Assembly: GCA_012927585.1 (NCBI GenBank)
Contig: JABBOY010000003.1
Location: 310,001-374,000 of the forward strand
DNA: 64,000 bases
Direction: 5' to 3'
From: Glaciimonas sp.
Lineage (GTDB): Bacteria; Pseudomonadota; Gammaproteobacteria; Burkholderiales; Burkholderiaceae_D
A program made the translations under genes and the position numbers. Below the pieces are notes generated by a model. That model ran no database searches. It worked only from the letters and a program-made list of their open reading frames with translations, and was not told where the DNA came from. Below, piece by piece: positions 56,368-64,000 of this stretch; the first letter of the stretch is position 1; each line of letters starts with the position of its first letter.

Positions 56368-56469
56368 CGGCGAAGTAACGGCCAAGTAACAGCAAGGACG
56401 ACCAGTCGCATCCGGCAACTTGGCATGGTGCAAGCGCCGGATGCGGTATTTTCAATAAGGATACTCACC

Positions 56470-57177
56470 ATGCAAATCACGATTCCTGATATCAACCAAG
56501 TTTGTGAAGAACACCAGCTGTTTGCCGGCCTGCTGCCGGAGCAGGCGCGCATCCTTGAATTGGGCTGCGGCAAAGCAGAGAAGACCCGCGCCATCGCTAA
56601 AGATAACAAGGTCGCTTATCTGCTGGCGCTCGAAACTGACGCCATCCAGCATGCAATCAATCTGACATACACCGACCTGCCCAGGGTGCAATTTGGATTA
56701 GGCGCAGCCGAGGCCATCCCTGCCGCAAACGCCAGTTTCGATATCGTCATGATGTTCAAATCCCTGCATCATGTGCCTTTGGAAAAGCTCGACCAAGCTT
56801 TCACTGAAATCCATCGTGTGCTAAAACCAGGTGGATTAGCATATATTTCGGAACCGATTTTTGCCGGTGAATATAACGAAATACTTCGATTGTTTCATGA
56901 TGAAAGCAGCGTGCGGCAAGCGGCATTCGCTGCCGTCGAACGCGCGATTACTGCGGGCTTGTTCGACTTGGTGGAGCAAAAATTCTTTCTATCGCCGTTA
57001 CGCTATCGCGACTTTGCACAGTTTGAAGATACGGTAATCAAGGTAACCCACTCGCAACACCAATTGACAGCAAAGCTCGAGGCAGAAGTCCGCGACAAAT
57101 TCAACGCCCACATGACTGCGGAGGGCGCCGGATTTCTCGCGCCGATCCGGGTTGACCTGTTGCGAAAAGCCGCTTAA
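56470..57177 (+). CDS. SAM-dependent class I methyltransferase
   Basis: A 235-residue methyltransferase of the UbiE/Methyltransf_11 type. The SAM glycine motif is in ARILELGCGKAEKTRAIA, the second motif FDIVMMFKSLHHVPLEKL and the post-loop HRVLKPGGLAYISEPIF. Ligand specificity cannot be read. ATG 56470 has AAGGA about nine bases ahead. It is followed after about 95 bp by dbpA. Confidence 0.87.
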   Translation: MQITIPDINQVCEEHQLFAGLLPEQARILELGCGKAEKTRAIAKDNKVAYLLALETDAIQHAINLTYTDLPRVQFGLGAAEAIPAANASFDIVMMFKSLHHVPLEKLDQAFTEIHRVLKPGGLAYISEPIFAGEYNEILRLFHDESSVRQAAFAAVERAITAGLFDLVEQKFFLSPLRYRDFAQFEDTVIKVTHSQHQLTAKLEAEVRDKFNAHMTAEGAGFLAPIRVDLLRKAA

Positions 57178-57270
57178 TGCCCTGATTTTTCCTATTCATC
57201 CTGCGCCTGAAACGCCCCATCTGTTAGACTGCCCTCCCCCCTTTATCCCTCTACGCCGGCGCGCATACTC

Positions 57271-58656
57271 ATGATGGAATCCACCTCTTTTGCCAGCTTG
57301 GCGTTGTCGCCGGCCATGCTAGCCAACCTCGATAGCCTCGGTTATCACACGATGACGACGATTCAGGCGCACAGCTTGCCGCTGATCCTGGAGCAGCGCG
57401 ACCTGATTGCGCAAGCCAAAACCGGCAGCGGCAAGACCGCAGCGTTTGGCATCGGCATCCTGGCCAAACTGAACCCAAGCTATTTCGCGATACAGGCGCT
57501 GGTACTGTGCCCGACGCGCGAACTGGCCGATCAGGTCGCCAATGAGTTGCGCCGACTGGCCCGCTTTGCCGACAATATCAAGGTACTGACGCTGTGCGGC
57601 GGCGCACCGATGCGCCCGCAAATGGCTTCGCTGGAGCATGGCGCACATATCGTGGTCGGCACGCCGGGACGGATACGCGACCACATCTCGCGCGGCAGCA
57701 TTAATCTGAATACCGTGCAAACGCTGGTGCTGGATGAGGCCGACCGCATGACCGACATGGGTTTTTACGAAGAAATTTCCGGCATTGTCAGCGCCTGTCC
57801 GGCGCGCCGCCAGACGCTGCTATTTTCCGCCACCTACCCGGACGATATCCGCAAAGCCAGCGCGGAATTCCTGCGCCAACCGGCTGAGGTCAAGGTCGAG
57901 GCGCAACATGCCGACAGCCAGATCGAACAACGCTTTTTTGAAGTCGCCTACGATGACCGCAATGCCGCAGTGGCGCGCTTGCTGCACCATTACCGGCCGG
58001 TGTCGACACTGGCGTTCTGCAATACCAAGATTCACTGCCGCGAACTGGCGGCCGAATTGCGGGCGCAAGGTTTCTCCGCACTGGCTTTGTACGGCGAGCT
58101 GGAACAACGCGAACGCGATGAAATTTTGCTGCAATTTGCCAACCAGAGTTGCTCGGTACTGGTTGCCACCGACGTTGCTGCGCGCGGTCTGGATATCCAG
58201 ACGCTGGGCGCAGTGATCAACGTCGACGTCTCGAAAGATACCGAAGTACATATCCACCGCATCGGCCGCACCGGGCGCGGCCATGAATCCGGCTTGGCGT
58301 TGAGCCTGTGTGCGCCGAACGAAAAAAAATGGGTCAAACTGATCGAGCAATACCAGAACGGGCCGGTCAGCTGGTTTAACTTGGCGCAACTGGAGCCGGC
58401 AGCAGGCGACATGTTGCAAGCACCGATGATGACGTTGTGCATCATGGGCGGCAAAAAAGACAAACTGCGTCCCGGCGATCTGCTGGGCGCATTGACTGGC
58501 GAGGTCGGCCTGACCAAAGACCAGGTCGGCAAAATTAATGTATTTGAATTCATGACCTATGTGGCGCTGGACCGGCAGATTGCCAACAAGGCATTTGCCA
58601 AACTATCCGGCAGCAACATCAAGGGCCGGCAGTTCAAGATGCGGTTTATTTCGTAG
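57271..58656 (+). CDS. dbpA: ATP-dependent RNA helicase DbpA
   Basis: A 461-residue DEAD-box helicase specific for helix 92 of 23S rRNA during 50S assembly. The Q motif (ANLDSLGYHTMTTIQAHSLP), Walker A AKTGSGKT, DEAD in LVLDEADRM, SAT in FSATYPDD and HRIGRTGRG of motif VI are all present, and the C-terminal DbpA RNA-binding fold (about 385-461) follows, with GVVINVDVSKD-type spacing. Two neighbouring ATG codons (57271, 57274) are alternative starts. Confidence 0.95.
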   Translation: MMESTSFASLALSPAMLANLDSLGYHTMTTIQAHSLPLILEQRDLIAQAKTGSGKTAAFGIGILAKLNPSYFAIQALVLCPTRELADQVANELRRLARFADNIKVLTLCGGAPMRPQMASLEHGAHIVVGTPGRIRDHISRGSINLNTVQTLVLDEADRMTDMGFYEEISGIVSACPARRQTLLFSATYPDDIRKASAEFLRQPAEVKVEAQHADSQIEQRFFEVAYDDRNAAVARLLHHYRPVSTLAFCNTKIHCRELAAELRAQGFSALALYGELEQRERDEILLQFANQSCSVLVATDVAARGLDIQTLGAVINVDVSKDTEVHIHRIGRTGRGHESGLALSLCAPNEKKWVKLIEQYQNGPVSWFNLAQLEPAAGDMLQAPMMTLCIMGGKKDKLRPGDLLGALTGEVGLTKDQVGKINVFEFMTYVALDRQIANKAFAKLSGSNIKGRQFKMRFIS

Positions 58657-58746
58657 ACGCCTCAGTCAGACAGGCTATTGCGACAAAGCAAGCTGCTAAA
58701 ATCATTGCCAGATCAATCACAATCGATAACAAGAACAGGGCGCAGC

Positions 58747-59517
58747 ATGAAACGAGTCATCTTTAATCAAAAGGGCGGAGTCGGCAAATCGACCATTGCA
58801 GTTAATCTGGCTGCGATTGCCGCCCATCAGGGCAAAAAAACGCTGCTGATCGATATTGACCCACAATGCAATTCCAGCCGCTATCTGTTGGGCGACGCGG
58901 CCCGGGAGATCAGCCCTACGTTAGCGGAGTATTTTGAACAATCGCTGAATTTCGTGATTTTTCCGAAGCCGGCCAACAGTTACGTACACCAAACCCGCTT
59001 CGAGAATCTAGCGCTGATTCCATCGCACCCTGAAATCGGTGAGATGCAGTCGAAGCTGGAATCGCGCCACAAAATTTACAAATTGCGCGACGCATTGAAA
59101 GAACTGGCGCAGGAATACGAAGAAATTATCATCGACACCCCGCCCGCCTACAATTTTTTCACGCAATCGGCACTGATCGCCGCCGACTGTTGCCTGATCC
59201 CATTCGATTGCGACGATTTCTCGCGCCAGGCGCTATATACGCTCATGAACAATGTGCAAGAAATCAAGGCCGACCACAACCCGGAGTTGACGATTGAGGG
59301 CATCGTCGTCAATCAGTTCCAGCCTCGCGCCAGCCTACCGCAACGGATGGTCAATGAGCTGATAGCCGAGGGCTTGCCGGTGCTCGACAGCAAATTATCC
59401 AGCTCGATCAAGATTCGTGAGTCGCACGAACAATGCCTGCCGATGATCCATCTCGATGCACGCCATAAATTGAGCCTGGAATTTCTGGCGCTGTATCAGG
59501 AGTTGCAATCGGTTTAG
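58747..59517 (+). CDS. ParA-family ATPase, second orphan
   Basis: A 256-residue deviant-Walker ATPase, distinct from the one at 32404. VIFNQKGGVGKST is Walker A, DIDPQCNSSRYL the A' motif and IIIDTPPAYNFF Walker B. It has no N-terminal HTH and no ParB next to it. Proteins of this length include ParA-like partitioning ATPases that position cytoplasmic structures. Cargo unknown. Confidence 0.88.
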   Translation: MKRVIFNQKGGVGKSTIAVNLAAIAAHQGKKTLLIDIDPQCNSSRYLLGDAAREISPTLAEYFEQSLNFVIFPKPANSYVHQTRFENLALIPSHPEIGEMQSKLESRHKIYKLRDALKELAQEYEEIIIDTPPAYNFFTQSALIAADCCLIPFDCDDFSRQALYTLMNNVQEIKADHNPELTIEGIVVNQFQPRASLPQRMVNELIAEGLPVLDSKLSSSIKIRESHEQCLPMIHLDARHKLSLEFLALYQELQSV

Positions 59518-59551
59518 TTTCCAGGATGAGAAATTATAGTTACTACGCAGT

Positions 59552-59610
59552 GTATTTTTATTTTTCACAATAAATATATGCGGAAAATGCAGTATATTTA
59601 GGCATACTCC
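59552..59610 (+). repeat. AT-rich dispersed element, copy 8
   Basis: GTATTTTT at 59552, ATGCG at offset 26, GGCATACTCC ending at 59610 (59 nt), followed by AGATATTTTA. AAATATATGC and GCAGTATATTT pair as a hairpin with one bulge. It lies between convergent genes, so it cannot be a promoter of either. Confidence 0.9.
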
Positions 59611-59650
59611 AGATATTTTAATTCAGTAGTTGGTTGGTATTAACCCATAA

Positions 59651-59687
59651 AAAAAACCTCTCGCGCCGCAGCATGAGAGGTTTTTTT
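59651..59687. terminator. Bidirectional terminator between parA-like and Tim44-like genes
   Basis: AAAAAACCTCTC (59651-59662) pairs with GAGAGGTTTTTT (59675-59686) around a 12-nt loop, with A and T tracts on both sides. It can stop both convergent transcripts. Confidence 0.85.
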
Positions 59688-59721
59688 ATGCCAACATGCG
59701 CGGCATAAGCCGCGCACCGGA

Positions 59722-60654
59722 TCAGGATAGTTGCTGAATCCCGGCCAGAATCCAGCCGCCTTGACCGTCCACAGGCTTCGACAGATTCCAGACCTCGGCA
59801 AAAGCTTCCGCCGGGGCGTTCTCGGCTTCCTTGATCATGCCGCTGAACTTGACGCTGGCCAGATACGTAGCACCGGTGGTTTCAATCCCCAGCAATTCGG
59901 CATCCAGCGTAACGACGTCAGTGACATTCGCCGTTGCGCCGCGTTCCTGCAATTGCAACTTCAGTTCGCCAAACATTTCCGGCGTAGTGAATTCGCGGAT
60001 ATCGTTGGTGTCGGCGCGGTCCCAGGCCGCTTGCAGACGGATATAGTAAGTTTTGGTGGTGCGCAAAAATCCGGGTACGTCGAAGTCGGACGGAATGCTC
60101 CAGGTCGCTTGCCCGGAAGTAGGGGAACCCGATGCGAATGGCGCCGACTGCAGCGCAGCAGGCTGCGACTGCGGTTGCGCATCCATGCGCGAACCGATCT
60201 CGGGCGTACTGTTGCCGGCATTGTAGGCACCGGCATAAGCTGGTTGCGCATCCGCCGTGCCGCTCTTGTTACGCATCCACATTCGGTAGATGAACATTGC
60301 TGCTATCGCAAACAGCGCCACCATCAACAGAGTGCTGATCATGCCACCCAATGCGCCGCCCATGCCGAAGTGCGACAACAACGCACCTAAGCCGAGGCCC
60401 AGCAAGGCACCGCCAAGGATACCTTTCCAGGGGCTAGGCGGTTTGGCTGCAGCAGCCGCGCCCGCGCCAGGAGCCGCGGCTGGCTTGGCCATGTTGGCTG
60501 CCTGGCTTTGTTGTGCTGGCGCCTGACGCGAGACATTGCTCGATTGTTTGCCGAACGAACTACTGCCACCGCCCATGCGCCGGGCTTCCGCCTGTGGAAC
60601 CGCCAGTGCCAGCGTACTGGCCACCATGACAAGGGCAAGCAAGATTTTTTTCAT
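59722..60654 (-). CDS. Tim44-domain membrane protein
   Basis: A 310-residue exported membrane protein. A signal peptide (MKKILLALVMVASTLALAV) is followed by a Gly/Ser/Ala/Gln-rich linker, one or two transmembrane segments (ILGGALLGLGLGALLSHF and the following GMISTLLMVALFAIAAMF) and a C-terminal Tim44-like domain (FDVPGFLRTTKTYYIRLQ through GGWILAG). Bacterial Tim44-like proteins bind membranes; the exact role is not established. Convergent with the orphan ParA. Confidence 0.85.
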   Translation of the reverse strand: MKKILLALVMVASTLALAVPQAEARRMGGGSSSFGKQSSNVSRQAPAQQSQAANMAKPAAAPGAGAAAAAKPPSPWKGILGGALLGLGLGALLSHFGMGGALGGMISTLLMVALFAIAAMFIYRMWMRNKSGTADAQPAYAGAYNAGNSTPEIGSRMDAQPQSQPAALQSAPFASGSPTSGQATWSIPSDFDVPGFLRTTKTYYIRLQAAWDRADTNDIREFTTPEMFGELKLQLQERGATANVTDVVTLDAELLGIETTGATYLASVKFSGMIKEAENAPAEAFAEVWNLSKPVDGQGGWILAGIQQLS

Positions 60655-60820
60655 GTGAACAACTCCTCGTTAAGTTATATCCGATACGCCAAACGGCGGC
60701 ACCGGGGGGTAATCAAAGTCGTGTAAAGAACGCAATTATAGTGGGTTTAATCTTTCCTAAAAATAGAAGTTAACTTGAATATAACGTCATTAAAACGGAA
60801 GTTTAATCCCATCCAGCGGC

Positions 60821-61405
60821 TTATCTGATATCAGGTCCTGAGTAATGGCAATCGACACTATGGTCATTGACCATGCCGATGGCCTGCATGTACGCGTAGA
60901 TGATGGTCGAGCCAGTGAATTTAAAGCCGCGTTTGGTTAAATCCTTGGAAAGTCGATCCGACAGTGGCGTTTTGGTCGGGGCTTGCCTCTGATCGACCGC
61001 GGTATTCTTGATCGGCTTGCCATCGACAAAAGCCCATAGATAAGGATCGAGGCCGCCGACTTCTTCGCGTAGCCGTAAATACGCTTGCGCATTGGAAATG
61101 GCGGCGGCTATTTTGAGGCGGTTGCGCACGATGCCGGCATCCGCCAGCAGCGCCGCGACCTTGACCGCGTCGTAGCGGGCAATCTTATCGGCGTCCCAGC
61201 CATCGAATGCGGCGCGGTAGTTGTCGCGCTTGTTAAGGATGGTTTCCCAACTCAGCCCGGCTTGCGCGCCTTCCAGGTTGAGCATCTCGAACAAGCGCAC
61301 TTCATCGTGGCAAGGCACGCCCCATTCGTGGTCGTGATAGGCGAGGTAACGCGGGTTGGACAAGTTAGCCCAAGCGCAGCGCTGGACGACGGCGGGCATG
61401 CTCAT
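60821..61405 (-). CDS. tag: DNA-3-methyladenine glycosylase I
   Basis: A 194-residue base-excision glycosylase removing 3-methyladenine. RCAWANLSNPRYLAYHDHEWG supplies the first zinc Cys and His; LSWETILNKRDNYR is the substrate pocket, and HSVDCH near the end completes the zinc site as in E. coli Tag. Its ATG overlaps the aroG TGA by four bases (positions 61402-61405), an unusual pairing of a shikimate and a repair gene. Confidence 0.95.
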   Translation of the reverse strand: MSMPAVVQRCAWANLSNPRYLAYHDHEWGVPCHDEVRLFEMLNLEGAQAGLSWETILNKRDNYRAAFDGWDADKIARYDAVKVAALLADAGIVRNRLKIAAAISNAQAYLRLREEVGGLDPYLWAFVDGKPIKNTAVDQRQAPTKTPLSDRLSKDLTKRGFKFTGSTIIYAYMQAIGMVNDHSVDCHYSGPDIR

Positions 61406-62469
61406 TTTCGCTGGCGCAGCAACACGGCGGCCTCGCGAATCATCTTTTCGGTGGTTTCCCAGTCGATGCAGGCGTCGGTCACCGAGCAGCCGTACTTGAG
61501 CTGCGACAAATCATCGGGAATCGGCTGGTTGCCGGCCACGAGATTCGATTCGATCATCACGCCGACCAGCGATTTACTGCCGTTGCGCACCTGTTGCATG
61601 ACATCGGCCATCACCAGTGGTTGCAGGGCAGGTTTCTTGTAGCTGTTGGCATGCGAACAATCGACCACTATATTGGCTGGCAAGCCGGCCTTGGCCAGTG
61701 CTTGCTCGGCCATCGCCACCGACACGGTATCGTAATTGGGCCGTCCATCGCCGCCGCGCAGCACCACGTGGCCGTGCCGATTGCCGTGGGTGCGCACGAT
61801 CGCAACCCGGCCCTGGCCGTTGATCCCAAGGAAAGAATGCGAGCGCGAAGCCGACAAAATGGCGTTGATGGCGATGCTAATATCGCCATCGGTGCCGTTT
61901 TTGAAGCCAACCGGGGTCGACAGGCCGGATGACATTTCGCGATGGGTTTGCGATTCGGTAGTGCGCGCACCGATGGCGGTCCAGGCAATCAGGTCGCCCA
62001 GATATTGCGGCGAGATCGGGTCCAGCGCTTCGGTGCCGGTCGGCAGGCCGAGTTCGCACACATCGAGCAAGAACTGGCGCGCTTTTTTCATGCCTTGGTC
62101 GACGTGGAAGGAATCATCCATGTCGGGGTCGTTGATATAGCCTTTCCAGCCGGTGGTGGTGCGCGGTTTTTCGAAATACACCCGCATCACCAGCAACAAC
62201 GTGTCGGCAACCTCATCTTGCAAGCCTTTCAGGCGGCGCGCGTAATCCAGTCCGGCCACCGGATCATGAATCGAACAGGGGCCTACCACCACGAACATTC
62301 GCGGATCGCTGCGCTCGAGAATATTGCGCAGCGCTTCCCTGCTGCGCATCACGCTGGCAGCGGCCAGGTCGGTCAGCGGCAAGCGCGCATGCAACTCTTC
62401 CGGCGTAGGCATGGCATCAAAGGATGAAATGTTAATGTTTTCAAGATCAAGCGAAGAGGTGGCAGTCAT
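61402..62469 (-). CDS. aroG: 3-deoxy-7-phosphoheptulonate synthase, class I
   Basis: A 355-residue DAHP synthase, first enzyme of the shikimate pathway, condensing phosphoenolpyruvate with erythrose 4-phosphate. VVGPCSIHDP, MRVYFEKPRTTTGWKG, GARTTESQTHREMSSGLS, the VDCSHANS motif and VGVMIESNL fit the AroF/G/H family and contain metal-binding Cys, His, Glu and Asp. Element copy 9 ends 139 bp upstream of the start. The feedback specificity (Phe, Tyr or Trp) cannot be read. Confidence 0.95.
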   Translation of the reverse strand: MTATSSLDLENINISSFDAMPTPEELHARLPLTDLAAASVMRSREALRNILERSDPRMFVVVGPCSIHDPVAGLDYARRLKGLQDEVADTLLLVMRVYFEKPRTTTGWKGYINDPDMDDSFHVDQGMKKARQFLLDVCELGLPTGTEALDPISPQYLGDLIAWTAIGARTTESQTHREMSSGLSTPVGFKNGTDGDISIAINAILSASRSHSFLGINGQGRVAIVRTHGNRHGHVVLRGGDGRPNYDTVSVAMAEQALAKAGLPANIVVDCSHANSYKKPALQPLVMADVMQQVRNGSKSLVGVMIESNLVAGNQPIPDDLSQLKYGCSVTDACIDWETTEKMIREAAVLLRQRK

Positions 62470-62607
62470 GCTGTTTTCTAATCAGGAGTAGGTAGGAGTG
62501 GATTATGGCGCGGCCGCAACCGAGTGGCGAGTAGGTTGCTGGGCAAGGCGTAGTGTAGCTGCTCTGAAATTTCATGCCACGAACTCGCCGCGTAGTTAAT
62601 TTTACTG

Positions 62608-62665
62608 GGAGTATAAGAAAAAATGCGTGTATTACCGCATTATTTAATTAATATTTTAAAAATAC
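62608..62665 (-). repeat. AT-rich dispersed element, copy 9 (inverted)
   Basis: On the minus strand GTATTTTT starts at 62665, ATGCG is at offset 25 and CTTATACTCC ends at 62608 (58 nt). ATGCG and CGCAT pair around the middle. Its end lies 139 bp upstream of the aroG start in the same direction. Confidence 0.85.
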
Positions 62666-62858
62666 ATATTAGAGTATATTTTTAATAAAAAAACTAACTG
62701 TTAATCTCCAGATGATAGCATCGGCAGCGCCCGATTACGTGACGCCGCATTTCTGAAGGAAATCTGCAACTTGCGCCATATTAAGCTGGGCCTCAGATAC
62801 AGTATCTACAATAGAAAAACAGAAAAACAACAATCCGCTTAACAGACAGGAGACACGC

Positions 62859-63785
62859 TTGCTGCCGGCTTATATTTCCCACCCAGATTGCATCAAGCAT
62901 GACATGGGCGATCAAAACCCTGAATGCCCTGAACGCATAGGTGCAATCAGCGACCATTTATTAATCAAGGGCTTGCTCGATTACATGATGCCGTACCAAG
63001 CGCCGCTGGCGACCGAACATCAACTGGCACAAGCCCATTCGACACTCTATATTCACGAGCTGGCGGCGCATGTGCCAGACAGCGGGTTTTACCGGGTCGA
63101 TCCAGATACATGCATGAATCCGCACACCTATCAGGCGGCATTGCGCGCCGCCGGGGCGGCAGTGCTGGCGACCGATCTGGTCCTCAGCGGCGAGGCACCG
63201 GTGGCTTTCTGCAACGTGCGTCCGCCCGGGCATCATGCCGAACGCGCTGCGGCCAACGGTTTCTGCTTCTTCAACAACGTAGTGGTCGGCATGCGTCACG
63301 CGCTCAATGTGCACGGCTTGCAGCGGGTGGCGCTGGTGGATTTTGACGTGCACCACGGCAACGGCAGCGAAGACATTCTGCATGACGACCCGCGCACGCT
63401 GATGTGCTCCACCTACGAGATTGGCCTCTATCCATTTTCAGGCGCAATCCCGCGCGGACCGAACATGGTCAACGTCGGACTGGCGACTCGTTCCGGCGGA
63501 CAAGCCTTTCGCGATGCGGTTGAAACCCACTGGATTCCGGCGCTGGATGCATTCCGGCCGCAGATATTATTTATTTCGGCCGGATTCGACGGCCACCGCG
63601 AAGATGACATGGGCAACATCGGCCTGGTGGAGGCCGATTACGCCTGGGCCACACAGCAACTGGTCGCCGTTGCCAAGCGCCACGCCCAGGGCCGCATCGT
63701 TTCCTGCCTGGAAGGCGGCTACGTACTGTCGCCGCTGGCGCGCAGCGTCGCTGCCCACGTCCGGGTGCTGATTGGCGCCGATTAA
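62859..63785 (+). CDS. Class I/II histone deacetylase-like (AcuC-type) hydrolase
   Basis: A 308-residue arginase-fold deacetylase. PPGHHAE carries the conserved His pair, VALVDFDVHHGNG the zinc Asp and His, and ISAGFDGHREDD the second zinc Asp. Bacterial members remove acetyl groups from lysines or small amines. TTG at 62859 is a good start: AGGAG stands eight bases ahead and the protein begins as its family does (PAYISHPDCIKHDMG). It is followed by a Pat/ADP-forming synthetase-like gene. Confidence 0.9.
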   Translation: MLPAYISHPDCIKHDMGDQNPECPERIGAISDHLLIKGLLDYMMPYQAPLATEHQLAQAHSTLYIHELAAHVPDSGFYRVDPDTCMNPHTYQAALRAAGAAVLATDLVLSGEAPVAFCNVRPPGHHAERAAANGFCFFNNVVVGMRHALNVHGLQRVALVDFDVHHGNGSEDILHDDPRTLMCSTYEIGLYPFSGAIPRGPNMVNVGLATRSGGQAFRDAVETHWIPALDAFRPQILFISAGFDGHREDDMGNIGLVEADYAWATQQLVAVAKRHAQGRIVSCLEGGYVLSPLARSVAAHVRVLIGAD

Positions 63786-63809
63786 TTTTCTCTAAAGAAC
63801 GCAAACCCT

Positions 63810-64000
63810 ATGGATATGTATCATCTGACGCCGCTGTTTTCCCCCCAATCGATTGTGGTATTCGCAGGCGATACCGAGGCTCCCGACACCCAGACTACGC
63901 ACGCCAGACTGCTGATACGGCAATTAAAAAGTGGCGGCTATGCTGGCCCGCTGACTTTTCTCGACATCAATATGCGCGGCACGCTGGCCGATCTGGCACA
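63810..64000 (+). CDS. N-terminus of a Pat/ADP-forming acyl-CoA synthetase-like protein (partial)
   Basis: An open frame runs to the window edge from MDMYHLTPLFSPQSIVVFAG, then a CoA-binding-like segment LIRQLKSGGYAGPLTFLD. This is the pattern of the CoA-binding domain of NDP-forming acetate-CoA ligases and of PatZ/Pat bifunctional acetyltransferases. Only about 63 residues are visible, so whether a GNAT domain follows is unknown. It starts 24 bp after the deacetylase stop. Confidence 0.7.
   Translation, partial: MDMYHLTPLFSPQSIVVFAGDTEAPDTQTTHARLLIRQLKSGGYAGPLTFLDINMRGTLADLA

Overview
The window is a chromosomal segment of a betaproteobacterium, most likely Burkholderiales and probably Oxalobacteraceae-like. 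This placement rests on gene order and protein character: rimP-nusA-infB-rbfA-truB-typA, rluB-scpB, serS-rarA and lolA-ftsK-trxB. It is an inference, since no rRNA gene is present. No rRNA, tRNA, CRISPR array, intact insertion sequence or prophage was seen. Coding DNA has moderate GC, while many intergenic gaps are strikingly AT-rich.

Layout. 0.2-2.4 kb: xseA and sodB. 2.5-6.3 kb: an accessory island with three toxin-antitoxin modules (MazEF-like, VapBC, Phd/VapC), a GIY-YIG nuclease-like gene, two GTAG-type REP hairpins and a relic of sbcC. 6.4-11.9 kb: beta-hydroxyacid dehydrogenase, DsbA-like protein, tRNA hydroxylation protein TrhP, class-I amidotransferase, MAPEG protein and an S4 protein. 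12-23 kb: a long minus-strand translation block (typA, truB, rbfA, infB, nusA, rimP, rluB, scpB). 23.6-30.3 kb: dusA, a membrane-anchored glutaredoxin with an M29-like peptidase, several DUF proteins, a di-haem cytochrome c peroxidase, and ompW behind an FNR/Anr-type promoter. 30.6-34.6 kb: Kef-type antiporter, orphan ParA, an XRE regulator and a Gly/Met-rich secreted protein. 34.7-37.8 kb: serS, rarA, DUF2288. 37.9-44.5 kb: a cobalamin-binding CarH/LitR-type photoreceptor regulator divergent from a six-gene lipid-modification operon. 44.9-46.1 kb: a GT14-like glycosyltransferase and degraded sequence. 46.1-51 kb: lolA-ftsK, trxB, Smr protein. 51.3-64 kb: small unknown genes, nitronate monooxygenase, a chemoreceptor-like protein, a response regulator, a dctP relic, a methyltransferase, dbpA, a second ParA, a Tim44-like protein, aroG-tag, and an AcuC-like deacetylase followed by the start of a Pat/ADP-forming acyl-CoA synthetase-like gene.

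The most unusual signal is a family of AT-rich intergenic elements present nine times in 64 kb (8129, 9901, 24788, 30430, 37864, 44514, 51159, 59552 and, inverted, 62665). Each copy has GTATTTT at its start, ATGCG (or a close variant) at offset 25-26, and CATACTCC (or a close variant) ending at 58-59 nt. The spacing is nearly constant although the sequence between the anchors varies. Five copies end 121-139 nt upstream of a start codon in the same direction. I cannot assign the family to any described element.

Two other regulatory stories stand out. One is the light/B12-type regulator with an intact W-x9-EH plus E-x-H-x-x-G cobalamin signature. The other is a set of well-formed operators in front of each toxin-antitoxin module.
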